DNA from: Strix aluco
Lineage: Eukaryota; Chordata; Aves; Strigiformes; Strigidae
Direction of reading: 5' to 3'
Length of the DNA stretch: 64,000 nucleotides
Assembly (NCBI RefSeq): GCF_031877795.1
Contig: NC_133935.1
Coordinates: 49,499,330-49,563,329, forward strand
Within the stretch, counting starts at the first letter, position 1, and every line of letters starts with the position of its first letter. The notes under the pieces were generated by a model, which saw nothing but the letters and a program-made list of their open reading frames with translations, searched no databases and had not been told where the DNA came from. Shown piece by piece: positions 34,801 to 47,561 of this stretch. The translations under genes and the position numbers were made by a program.

Positions 34801-37429
34801 GGATGCTGATTTACAAGCCAGACAACTTCAGCAAAGTCCATTTTAAAGGCTGTAGTTGAACTGACTAATTTAAGTCAGGCAGAATTTTGCCTACAGTCTC
34901 ATTTCTATCTGATTTGCTCGAGCTGAAGATTTATCAGCAAATTCAGTCACCCTTTTCAACCCTGTACTGGTATATACTGATTATGCCTTCATAAATCAGG
35001 GCATGTGCTGCTTTACCAAGGTGTCAGGGTAGAAATGTACTTTTTCAGGACTAATGCTTGGGCAATAATAATTTGACCATTAGGCAGTATTAAAGTTTTC
35101 TTGTGATCCTCCATCTGCCTCATCTTTCCTGTGGAGAGTTCTTCTAATGATGCTTTATTCTGTTTTGTTCCCCCCTGCTTCACACATGTATGTACTTTTC
35201 AGCATCTGAATTCAGCCAGCCTGAGATCTGGGATGGGGGCACAGGGGGCAGGGCCGCAGAGCCCCCCCTCCACCCAGCCATTCCAAGATGCTTCAGAGGA
35301 CACTGGCTGAGGTGAGACGCTGGGCTCTGGCCAGGTCAGCGGTGCCATGGGGCTGCCGCCCAGGCCCATCTGGCTGGCCCATCAGCCAGCCAGGCTGACA
35401 CAGCTAATCCCCCTCGCTGTCAGGGACAGCTGTCAGACAGTGCGGCTTTTAGCTCACTGCCAGCCCAGGCTAGATTTAAACTGGTGTCCTGTGGATAGCC
35501 TTGGATCTCGTCATCGCTCCTGCCAGTGACTTTCCCTTTGTTTTTTAAATTGAAGTTTATTCTGCTGGGTAGGTGGTGCTGGTGCTGGCTACAGCAAGGT
35601 TGCCTGAACCCGGAGAGCTGCAGGCTGAGCTAACCAGTGCTACAGGTTTTAATCTGGGAGTCCAGGGTCCCACTGGTACCTGTAAAATGCAAACAGGAGG
35701 GCGTATTCAGCAGTTGCTCTAAACCACATCCCTGCTTATTGTAGTCCTGACTGCAAAGATCACAAAACACGCAGATGAAGGCTACTTCTAATTATTATCC
35801 CAGTTACAAAAAAATCCCACACGTGCAGTCGTCCATGGAGAAGTGAAGGAAGGGAAATATGTCTTACATAAAGCAGCAGCTTTGGGGATTCACTTGACTT
35901 TGTGTGTGCATATGTATGTGTAACATTTGGTGGAAAATGATCTTTCTGTTGGAATGGATATTATTCATGAATATGGTTCCAGTTTAGCTAATTGCTCTTG
36001 ACTTTCAAAAGAAGGAAATTTTCCAGTTAGTCTAAATACCTTACTTAGATATCTTCAAAATGAAGCATTTCAAATTCTCATTTTAAAAGAAAAAAATTGC
36101 ATGATTATCAATCTGGTTTAGTTTTTAAAAAAAGGTTTAAAGTAAGGAAGAAGAAACTAAACAAAAAAGGAAGCATCTGACCTAAAACTAAATTTGTCAG
36201 ATATTCTAAATTTGGCCATCTGACTGAATGAATCCATCTTTCACACAGCCCCTTCTCAGAGGAGGTGAAGTGCAATCTAGCAGTTCAGGGTGAGTCTTCC
36301 ACTCAAAACCTGCCTGATGGAGAAGTCTCTACATACCACAGGGATGAAAGTAGGCCAATCTTTGTCCTTTGGAGAGACACCTGAAGCTGTATCATTGAGG
36401 ATTAAAATCTTCTGGGACTCTCATCTCCAAGATGGACAGATGGCAACTCCATGTAACAATAAAAGCATCCTTGCAAAATAAATGAAAGACAATTAGACAC
36501 CTCCTACATATCGGGAGACCCTAATCCAGGCAGCAAGTGTTTGATGGGGATTTGAGAGTGATCAAACAAGCTGTTCTTAAGCTATACTTTTTCTACAGCA
36601 TATGGAGGGTAGAATTTAGGTCTGTACAAATAACAGATTTTTTTCTTCTTTTTGATTCTGCATGGCAAAATCAGAAATAAGAAATTAAAGTTTGGATTGA
36701 ATTCTAGGTTTTCACTGAAACAAGACTAACAAAAATAATTATATATTCACAACAGATCCCATATAGTTCGTTTCACTTTCAGCCATTTAAAAAGCCACAC
36801 ATGGTCCCATTAAGAAAACACTGTTAATACCTCCCTCTTATTGCAGTGTTAGTGATTATGGTGTTGGCTCAGGATATGAGATACCAACATTGAATTCCCT
36901 ACTCTACCAAAGGATTTTTCAGTGTGCTTTCTCTGGGCAGGGCTCTTACTGTGCAGGTGTCCTGAAGCTTGCTCTGCTGACTATTCTATTTATTTGTATT
37001 TCTAAGCAGATACTGGAGTTTGGACCACACCCAGCAGTCTGGTGAGGAGGCTGGTCCTGGGGTGGCGAGGATGGGCGCTGGTCCCTCCTGGTGGCAGTGG
37101 GTAAATCAGGGATGCCAGGGACAGTGTCACAGCTCTGAAAGGAGGACGGACCCTGCAGTCATGTGGCACTGCAGCCAAGCACCTTCCATCTCTGCTTGAG
37201 CTTTGAACTGAAGTCTTCCTAGGACATAAGGAAATGCTGTCAGAAGCGCAGGGTGTGGGTGTGTGTGGGTGAGTTTCTGGCTTTCAGAGCCAACATTATC
37301 ATAGCCCCGCCCCACCTGAAAATGTAGCCTCGCACTCCACCAAGGGCCACTGTTTTGTTCCTCTGTAACATTCTCCCTTTGCCCTTCTCCAGCCCAGCCA
37401 AAGTGCTGCTACCAAAACTCCTGTTTCAT
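31846..37429. other. Intergenic spacer, no gene seen
   Basis: About 5.6 kb with no recognisable exon. The longest frame is 145 codons (minus strand, 33578-34015) and shows no family signature. A short MIR-like word lies at about 34350-34400. The part near 35220-35520 is more GC-rich but lacks the CpG density of an island. Confidence 0.5.
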
Positions 37430-38090
37430 ATTGCTCTGACCACATCATACCTCTTAACTCCTTTAGGCTCCCAGAGGCATCTGCATAAGGTCTATCAAGT
37501 CCTTGTGTTTTCTGTAAGCCTCTCTGCAGTTTTCACCCCACTGTCATACCTGGTCCTCACAGCATTAGTTCAACCCCAGAAACCCTTCCTCACTTTGCCT
37601 TCTGTGTTTTCTTCCGTGCTGTTCGCCAGGCCCTGCTCATGCCACAGCTCCTGCTCACATCAGTCTCGTTCCCTTCCTCAGTATGTGGCCACGTGGCCTC
37701 CAGTGCAGACTTTTGGCACAGTTAAAGAGGCTTCTTACACCACTCTTGCCCCAGGAAGCCTTAAGAAAGCCACTTCCCAGAGGCCAGATCCTTCCTGGGA
37801 CTTGCCAGGTACAGGGCAGGGGTGGCAGAAAAAAATTCAGTATGTATTTCTTTCAGACCTCTAGTCCATATTACTGCACTCACCAGTGCAATCTTGCACT
37901 GACTTCCCACACAAAATTAATGAGTGACTTTCCTTTGCATTTCTTCCCTTCCCAGCTCCTGATCGTTCAGCCTACAAGCTGGCTGGGACTGGTGTTGTCT
38001 CCCATCATTTCTTAGCACAGAGCCTGGCACAAAGGGACTCTGATCTCCACAGATCTGAGCTCTGCTGTATCAATAGCTAATTAAAGTTTC
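37430..38090 (+). mobile_element. Degraded L2-like LINE (ORF2 C-terminus and 3' end)
   Basis: The segment opens with GACCACATCATACCTCTTAA and GGCTCCCAGAGGCAT, resembling the L2 word CACATCACNCCTCTTAA...TGGCTCCCCAT. Farther on it has CTGCTCATGCC, then CTTAAGAAAGCCACTTCCCA, close to the L2 AAAACCCACTTCT/GAAGCCTT region. It finishes with GCACAGAGCCTGGCACAAAG and CTCTGATCT, which match the GCCTAGCACAATGGGGCCCTGATCT 3' tail seen in L2-type elements of reptiles and birds. These words occur in the right order over about 650 bases in plus orientation. The 169-codon frame at 37355-37864 overlaps this remnant and is not evidence of a host gene. Confidence 0.55.
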
Positions 38091-41000
38091 TTCCATATTT
38101 AGGACCCTAGTCATCATTTTACTGACAGTGCTGTGAAATCGCAGTGACTGGAAATCAGACTCAGTGATACTAAAAAATAACCAACCAGACTGAACACATC
38201 AAACGTTTTCTGACCTGTTTCACTTTGTCTCCCATATCTGAACCACATGGGGGGAATTCAGCTCCTCTATTTTTAAATCTTTAACTCAGGCATTGACCTC
38301 TTTACTGCAGACACCCTAGGTTCCCTTTGCAGTCAAAGAAGAGAGAGGCACTTCTGGGGTGCAGTTTGCTTGGCCTACTTTTGGGGTCTACTTTAGGACA
38401 AGATGAAAGGGACGCCAGAAATGCCCATTTCTCTTCACTGACTGTAAAGAAAGTCTTGGTAGTCATGTACATGCTTACAGTGCCAATCAAAACAGAACGT
38501 AAGTGCTTTGAGATGCCTTTTGTACACCACTGTGCATGCTGTTAACTCTGAATAAGTGGATTATTCATAGTATATATAGAATGTTATACATTATGTATGT
38601 TTTGTATTTATATATAAATAAAATAGCAAGTCTGTGCATTCACATATTACTAGGAAGCTAATCAAACAGCTGTAGTTATCATTGCAACATTTTTCTTCGA
38701 GTTTCTTAGATGAGAACTCCACCTTCAAACCGTTCAAACCAGCATTTATACCAGAGTAGACTGCGTGAGGTACAGATTTGCTAGGCCCTTGTCCTTGGTG
38801 ATTCTTTGCGTTTCTGACAGTGTAACTCCAGCACGAGCCATAAAGTCAGAGCCACACCCTGGGAAATCTGACTCAGGATATTTCTTTAGGTATTATCAGG
38901 GCTGCACAGCAGCTTGCTGGGGAGTATGGCTGGAACTGGAACTACTGTGTATTTGTAGCATCCACCGTGAATTGATTCCTTACCTGGGCACAACTCCCAC
39001 TGAAGATTTTGGGAGCAAGGACTTCACATGTCAGTGTGAGAAGCCAAGCTGTCCCCAGTTTATTGCCCTAGCTGACTAAAATGAGGTCTGTAAATTTGAA
39101 TCCATGTTTGAATCTACATGTGGGTCACTTGATGCAGAGATCCAAAATATGCAAAACTAATAATTCACCAGTGCCACTGGATCTGCCTGATAGATGCTGT
39201 TAGCCCCACGCTACTCTGCAGCATCCAAAACTGGAATTGGAACTTACAGAAAAGGATGTTCTAAAAAAAGCAGTCAAAATGCTACAGCCTCTGAACTTAC
39301 CTTGCTGGTACATTTATTGCAGAAGAGAAGAGTTTTTTAGGAGGCAGGCCACATCTGCCTCATGTGCCTTCTTGTATATGCCTAAGCAGTAGCTCTGAAG
39401 AAAGTTTTTCCAGGTCAAATCACTTTGGGAGAAAGTGATTTTTTTCTGTCTTCTGGAAGGAAGACTTCTTTATTTGCTTCAGTATGCACCTGAGAAGAAC
39501 TGATATCAGTCACAGCAGGGGACACAGGACTGATTGCACAGGTGAGGGGAGACATGATGCCATACATATAAACTACATACATGTCCTAGGAGCATGTTCT
39601 GACATCACTAATTTGTTTAACTTCCCTGCAAGATAATATAAAAGAATGGAAGAGAATAAGTGCCGCCATCACTTTTCAGCAACAGTAAGTCACTTCGTCT
39701 TGAGCACAAATATTGCAGTAAGGCCTCTTGATACAAACACCATTTTGTGGTAGACAATTCAGTTTATTTCCTTGAATTGGAATGCTAATTAAATCTGTCA
39801 GTGGTTCTCCTGCCAAAGATCTGCTGCTACATCTGTGGGCAAAGCTGTATTTAAATATCCTTCAGAGCCAGTAGCGTTTCATTGATCGGATTTATGAAGG
39901 GAATGTAACCAGGAAAAATATATCCTCTTATCTTTTCACCTAGGAAAACAATCTGATAGGCAGATTCTTAAGTGGAGCTGTCTTTTGGTAATGGGTCTAA
40001 CTTTCTGTATGGCAAATGAAAGTAGTATGAATAATATCTCAATCTTTCAGTGTATCTCTTTCCAATGATGAATTGCTTTAAAAATGCATGGCAAAATATT
40101 TTCCCTTTCTTCCTAAGAGGCATTGTAGTTGTTTTATTTTCTGCTCAATGGAGCCTGTAGAAGCTGTCCTGCTACCCTTTATGTGCTGCAATCCTGGCAC
40201 TCTCATGTACTTTTAAGAGAAAATTGGCCCCGCTGTACTGCATTTCTTATGGAAAGCCCCAGAGATCAGTATTCTCTTTCTCACTGGAAATGAATCCAAA
40301 CCATTGATCAATATCCCACTGCATTTAGGAAGGTGGTTTCTCTGCAGAAACAGAAATTTGTGGGTTTATTAGCATTTCCCCTTCCTATACATCTGGTTTC
40401 ATGCATGGTCTGTGAAAGACAAATAGTCGGCACTTCTACCTGAATCACGCTGAAATACTGAACTGCAGCAACGCCTGTGCTAAGGCAGTTCCCAGGCAGG
40501 CCTGTGGCTTGCTGAGCACTGCCCACAGCTGCACTGTCAGGCACAGAGTAACCATCCGTGCAGAGCTAATAACAAGAAGATATATCACTTCAGTGTCAAA
40601 GAGATCCTTGGCCAAACACATGGATTTTAGATCACAAAGGCCTCAGTGAAAAATGGCATGATAAATCTTAGTGATGGGGAGGGCTGTGTGGTAAGCATTA
40701 CAGCTGAAATCAAGCAGGACTCAGATTAAACTGATTCAAGTCCATGAAAGTTAACAGGAATCTTTCCATGGGGTCCAGGACTGGAGTGGGTCCCATCTTT
40801 TCCCTGTGGCAACACCCTGTGACATGAAGTATCTTGCAGGGTGGCAAGGGACTGGGTAACTCCTGCTGATCATGCTGGATGAGCAAAGTGACACAGGGCA
40901 CACACACAACAGCTCCTGTTCTGTGAACCAAATGGCTGCCGAAGCTTACAGCGAGGCATTCAAGAATGTGGGTGTTGGACATCCCAGATGGTCTGGCCCC

Positions 41001-43430
41001 TGTTGGCGTTGTCATGACCTCAACATTTTCAAGAAGGTGCTTGTTCTATAGTTGCTGCACTAAGAAAGCATTTATGGGACTGAACTTGCATGTTCTTACT
41101 GAGCTATTTCTCTGTGTGTGTTTATACACAGGTTACTCCCATCCTGGGAGCTTATTTAGTGGTGGTACAGGGGCTTTCTGGCTTGCCCATGCACTTTCTG
41201 GCTTACAACTGTGCAAGCAAAGTATGTGCAAATGGAGACCGAGGCTGGCCAAGGCCCCGTGGTCGGGTCCTGTATTTAGGATCAGTAGGAAAATCAATAC
41301 ACCCTGGAAGTCCCCAGCACAGCCTAAGGCACACACTGTCTGCTTCTCAGACCTGTCCTCCTTGCCCAGGCCCCCACTCCCTGTGAGAGGGCAGTGGGAT
41401 CCCCAGGGCCACCGTGGGTCCCCATGTAGCCTCCAGTGTAACACTGGGGGCTGTCGGTGGTGCAGACTGTGCTCAGGGAAAGCACAGGAGCAGAAGAAGC
41501 AAACCCAGTGATCCCACGTGGCATTGTTTCATACTTGGAAGCAGTTAGCTACTATTATAGCAGGCTGTGTGTTTGCGTGTGAGCCCAGACAAGTGCTTTC
41601 CAGAGCAGCAGGGAGGAGCGAGGTAACGGTGGGAGCTGGCTAGCGCCAGCAGCCTGCCCTGAGAGATAGGTGACGCAGATGCAAGTCCCCCACTGCAACT
41701 TAAAAGGCTGATTATATGTAAATAAAAAGGTCTCATTTTTTAGGAGAATGGAAACATACTGTCAGGTCGAGCTATTTGCGACTCACAAGGAGGCAAAACA
41801 GCTCTACAGCAGCTCTAACTGATGCTCAGCTTCCTCGTCACTCCAGTTACTGAAACATGGGGATGCCCAGCTATATAAGGTAACATTCTTATGCTCATAA
41901 CCTATAGCAGGTGCTCTGAGGGCAGCTCTGGGGATTTCACACTGCTCAGAGATCCTGGCATCTTCCAGCATTAAGGCAGAATTATGGACCCTTAACGACA
42001 TCTAAAGCAACACAGGGTCCTCAGAGCAAAGGTCTGCCTCGATGGCTGTTATTTTCCCAGCGTAGCAAGTGTGATTATTGTTGTTATCTGGCCATCAGTG
42101 ATGCAGACAATGGACCTGTGTGTCTGGCTAACAGCTGTTATCATGTATGGGATCAATATGTGCCTGCCACGGCTCAGTATTTTAAGAAGGACAAGACAGA
42201 GGTACAGAAGGCTGCACGTAATGTCTCTTCTTCCTATACCATTCTTGGTCATAGGTTATTGAGTTATTCTAGCATCTGATGTGTCCAGGCTAATCCACTG
42301 GAAATCAGTCAGATCAGCTGGAAATGGGAATCCAGTGATGACAGATTGAGTTAATGATCTTTATCACCAGTTCAGTGACAAGGGTCTAATCCTGGTATGT
42401 CAGTGCAGAAAGGAGCACTCATGGGGAAGCACAGAGACAGGCAAGGTAAGTGCAAACATGCTTTTAACTTCTTAAAGACCTGTACATATGAGTGGGCTGT
42501 TGCTGGAATAAATAATTTACCTTGTATTTCCAGCAGAAGGTCAGGACCAAGCAACTTATGTTTGTACCTTTCCCCACACTTCACTGCTAACATTACTGAC
42601 TTACATGTACCTATTTCCTCATCAAGGTATGTACATTTTAATTATAGAGATGTTCCAGCTTCAGTCCTGCCTCCAAATACATCAAGGCTTTTAACGTTAT
42701 TACAGATATGTAAATACCAGAAACACCAGAGCTCAGTGCTCTCCTATTCTGGGTTTTGTGTTATTTAAAGTTAAGTGTTAATTTAAATATCATTTCAGCT
42801 AGATATTTGGGGCTTTGTCTTCTTCAGCACTGCCACCTTTCTGAAGGTGATGTGGTAGAGAACTATAATCTGTATTTTCTATTGTAGACTTCAAGGTCTG
42901 TTCCCCAAAGATCAAGAGGTAATTCTCTGAGTCATAACTGAAGATGTTTTGAATTTTGACTCTTTAAAGGAAGTTAGGGAAAAGCACCCCAAATCAGACA
43001 TTTCAAGTCACCAGTCATCTTTTAAAGACTTCAGCATTTCCATTGCTGCTTTACCTGTAATTTATCCTCACAGCTATTATGCATCTGAAAAACAGGCCTT
43101 TACACATGAATATAAGAAATATTGGTTAGACTGCTGATATGGGAAAGGCCAGCAAGATCAGACCTTGATATTTCACATCTAATCCTATGAGTATTTTGTT
43201 TATTAGGTCCCATATGCTCTGCTAATTCCATCTTTATTTATAATACGTGGCTTATTTCTTAGGTTTAGAACAGCAATAGACTGTTCAACAATCAGTGCAC
43301 TAAAGCAGCCCTACCTTGCAGCTAGAAGTGGCTTCTTCTGCTTGGATTGTGAAAAATATTTATCCAGCTCAATATCTAAGCAATTTAAACTCTCCATGAT
43401 CAAAGTTGTGCCTCCTAATGGGCCTCACGT
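38091..43430. other. Intergenic spacer, no gene seen
   Basis: About 5.3 kb. There is an AT-rich patch with TATATA words at 38570-38625. A 181-codon plus-strand frame at 40966-41511 overlaps several other frames in a GC-richer stretch and has no recognisable domain. I see nothing else identifiable. Confidence 0.5.
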
Positions 43431-44854
43431 ATGTACAAAAGCATTTCCCAATCCACTGCCCTAATCACTTCACAGCCGCGAAGGAATCTGGGATGGCAAA
43501 GATTGTCTGAAAGCGTTATCCAAACCGTCTACTACACCCACCAAAATCTTTCTGCCTCCGCCTCTGTGGGGCTGTTCGGCTGGGGTTCACTGCGCTTTGC
43601 AAACCCCTCTCTGCCTTTAGCCGTCGCTCCCTGCCACAGCTGGGACAAGCCACAGCATCACGCTGCGGCAGGGGCACAGCCTGCCAGCTCGGGTGGGAGC
43701 AGCCGGCACTTTGAGCTGGGTGAGTAGGGAAGCGAGCGCATGAGGCTGGGAATGGTGCCGGAGGGTGGTTTGGGCATGCGGGCCAGCAGCTGGGCTGTGG
43801 GGTCAAGGGTGCCTGTGCCCCCCTGCAGAGCCTGTGCTACCTTCTGCTGGAGGCTGTTGCTGCACCCAGGTTGGCAGTGTTCTTGCTTCAGTGACCAGGG
43901 CCAGACCCCACCCAGTGATCCCTCCAGGCTCCAAATAACATCCTCACCCACATAGACATCCAGCTCCCAGTTCCTTTTCTGAACCCCTTGTAAAAGCCCA
44001 TCCTAAAAATAAGCTGCTTGGCTCACGGATGCAGCAAGAAAGCAAGAACACAGTTATTAAAAAAATGCAGGCGAGGCATGAGAACATACAAAGTATTGGT
44101 TCACTTACACATCATCCAATTAGTTCATTTTGTCCTCTGCCATTTGCATCACATGCCCAGGCAGCCGCTTAAATGCTGGAGCTTTTCCTTTATCTTTGTT
44201 GCTTTGAGGATAATTTTTCCTTCTGTTGACTGGTTGGACTCACTGTCTCTCTTCCGAGGTCAAGATGAGTCTGAACCGCTCGTGGTCCCGTGACCGACTT
44301 TCTGCACTGCCTGGAAGGTCCTGCAGCCAGCTCAGAAGGCTCCTCTCTGCACACCACACAGGTCTCAGGCACGTCTTTCCCTAAAACAGCCATCACCCTA
44401 ATAAACGAAGATGCAGAAAATGCTAGAATCAAAATGAAGTCAGCCAGGAAGCCACTGTTTCAAATAAACCCAAATAAAATTAGTTAACTGGGATGGCAAG
44501 CAACATCAGTCTGCTAGTCTGTAAATTAATAAGAAATTATTTGAGCTGATCAGAAGATTTCTTGTTCTCTGTACTTTGGGAATTCACAACATTCTTCTGC
44601 TTTAGCACAGAAATCAGCATGAAAGGGCTCCCAGTCCAGCAGTTCCCTCCCTCCGTATGCTTCCTCCTCCCCTCCCCTTCCCTAGCTTCTGCTTCACCTG
44701 ATCTTTCTGTCTTCTGAGATTCCCTCTTTTTCCCTACAGTGTCATTTTCCATTCTCTCTCTCCAGAAACCATTTTCTTCTGCAAAGCAGCTATGTGCTTT
44801 AATCCCAAGTTCTATGTCCCAGAGACTAAGGATCATATCAGGAACACCAACAGT

Positions 44855-44894
44855 GACAATAATAACAATAACCGTAATAGTAATAACAGTAATT
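44855..44894. repeat. Imperfect AAT/AAC trinucleotide tract
   Basis: About 40 bases built from AAT, AAC and AGT triplets with several interruptions. It is a decayed microsatellite. Confidence 0.65.
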
Positions 44895-47540
44895 CTCATC
44901 TGCAGTGAAGGATATTGAGGGTAAATGCCCAGGACAGTTGGCCAGCAAGAACATTCAATATATAAAGGAAGACCTGTCGTCTCCGGGGCTGGCAGGCAGC
45001 CTGGCCCTGAGCCATGCCCTGGCCACAGGAGGGCTCAGTGCATGTATCCAGGGATGCAATGACAAAAGCACAGGAGGTAAATTGCTGTTTATTGTCTCCC
45101 GCTGACTGGCTTCAGCCAACACGTCTTCCTGGCAGCAAAGCTGTACAGTCAGGGAGGCAAATAAGGTGGGAAAGATCTTCTCAATTGCTCAGCCCCTGTC
45201 CCGGCGTGAGTACCAGCTTGCTTCTTAAGCCCACGGTTGAAGCCCCTGCGAGCGATGGCATGCTGTGCTTGCAGAGCGATGCTGCCTACCCAGCTGCTGC
45301 CCACCTTGGCACATGGGCATCCAGCACTGGCTCCAGACACACGGCGAAGCAGCCACAGGGTTGAAGCACCGCTGCCAAGTGCGGCTTTCTAGCAGCTGGC
45401 TTAGTGCATTTCACAGAGTGCTGAGCCTCGGGGATTTCCTAAGGTGGCCTTACTGGATGTGCGAGAGGGGGGAGCTGAGCACCCTCTGCTAACTATTAAG
45501 GGGGTCCTAATGTCTACCTCAGCCGTGGAGACCCAACGAGTCCCAAAGGAGTCCCTCTCACCTGCCCTTAAAAAGCTTCATCCATTGCTTGGAGCTTTTC
45601 TTAATGTCCCAGCTGCAGAACAGTGAGTTCAGGAAGAATCCCATGTGAAACTGGGCAAGCCTGTGGCTTTCCGGTACTGTAACCCCAGGCAAGGGAAAAA
45701 ACACAAAGATGTGTTTCTTTTAAAATCTCACGGTTTTTAAGAAAGCCTTGTGATTGTTTTTCAGGGGGAATATTACTTGCATGTCAGCACACTGAAGTAG
45801 ACCTGTGCTTATACTATTCCCTTTAACATGATGCTGAGACTCTTTTTAAAAGTGTGCATACCTACACATGGAAAGTTAAGTTTGACAGAATGCTGGGAAA
45901 GGTAAATGAGGTGAATCTGCAAGTTTTTATCCTTAATTCCCATTCCATTATCACCGCTTTCCCCCTGCACAGAGCTGCCTGCTTGGACTCTCACCTTAAT
46001 TTGCAAGTGCGGTTTGAAAGACAACTAATTTCTACATCAAATCTATGAGGAGCCTGTTGTGGCCTTGTTAAAAGAGAACTACTTGATATGGGGAGTGTAT
46101 TTTCAAGTTTGGCTTATTTATGGACTTCAAGGATTTTAAAAAAATGATTAAAGTGTTCTAATATCATCTTGTTCAGCTGGTGACAAGGGAATTGGAAAAA
46201 GATTAAAATTGCACTAAGGAGTTTTATTATTTTATGCAAAGGTCAGACAAATTAAATTAAATCACAAAGTGTGGTAGTTTAAAAAAATCAGAAATCAGAA
46301 ATCAGCTTAATCTTAAAATCTTATAAATTATACATGTAATATGGTAATAGGGCCTAGTAAATATGTTAACTTATCATCCTCATTCAGCTAAAATGTTGAT
46401 GCACAAATGTTTCACAGAAAATCAGTATTTGCAGTGGGACGTTACTGCGGTCTAATTTAACAGCATTTCTTTTCAATTTTCTTTTTGCTTTCCTCCTCAG
46501 GAGCCATGATGAAACTTTTCCCTTACACATGGCTCCCCAAGGTACAAGTAAGATGCGGCTTGGGGAGGCATTTAGTGGCACCTTGTTGTTCTGCCAGCAC
46601 CCAGGGCACTGGCTGCTAACTGTGCGGGACCACAGGCTTGCTGCCTGCTCCCATCCAGCTTCTCCCGCCTCAGCTGGTGGGTTTGATGGCTTTTTGGCAA
46701 GGCTGCCAGGCCCCCGCGGGGCTGCGGGGCTCCCACCCTCATGAACTTCCCAGGAGGGGTTGCAACATCTAGAAGCTTTGGTTGCTGTGGTTTCTCAAGT
46801 TGATGAATGGTTAGAAAATTTAGTCCTGGAGATGTTTGCACCTATGTACATGGAAACATTTGAGCTGACAATCGGGTGCCAGAAAGACAGAAATAGCAAC
46901 AGGTTGTAATCCAGGCAGGTGGCATCTCCCTCTGCTGCTGGGAAGTACTGAAAGGGGCCGAAACATAAGGACAAGGGTCACCCAGCCTGTGTCCCTGGTA
47001 TTCCCCGCAGCTTTTAAAAGACCACTTCTCATCCCTTTCCTTGTTGTCATCCTCTCTGGAGGCCAGGTGGTATGACTAGATGAGCGGTCCCAGGAGGGGT
47101 GGGGGCTGCAGGGATGTCCTTTCCTGGGGGCCGGCACCTAAGGGCTGTGCTTCAGGTGGCCGTGCAGTGCTGCAGCCTGGTGCCATGGCCTCGCTCATGC
47201 TGGGGGCGGAAAAGCAGAGTCTCCACTATCCTTTCTCCTTTCCTAAAATTCAAAACAAAGCTCTGAGAGCTCTGCCCACCCTCAAATTCAATATAAAATA
47301 GTGGAAAGGTTAAAAAATTATTGTGGAGTGGGACTGAAGCACACTGGTGAAACCCCACACAGCCAGTGTCCTTGCAGAAGCCTGATTTCTTTAGAGAACT
47401 GGGCTAAGATCCTAATTAACTGGGCAATGCTGCCAGGAGAGGCTGTGCCTGTGGGATCTGGCCAGGCTGGATGCTGGCTGGAAGCCTTGAAGCTTTGTTA
47501 TCAGAGAGCTGACCCACCCCTACACACACCCCCAGTATAT

Positions 47541-47561
47541 GCACACACACACACACACACA
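47541..47561. repeat. (CA)n microsatellite
   Basis: About ten uninterrupted CA units, preceded by a CA-rich lead near 47521-47530. It is the longest clean dinucleotide run in the window. Confidence 0.9.

Noticed and set aside
40966..41511. 181-codon plus-strand frame
   Set aside because: No recognisable domain, several overlapping frames of similar length, and ordinary non-coding composition with many Cys/Trp/Ser typical of chance frames.
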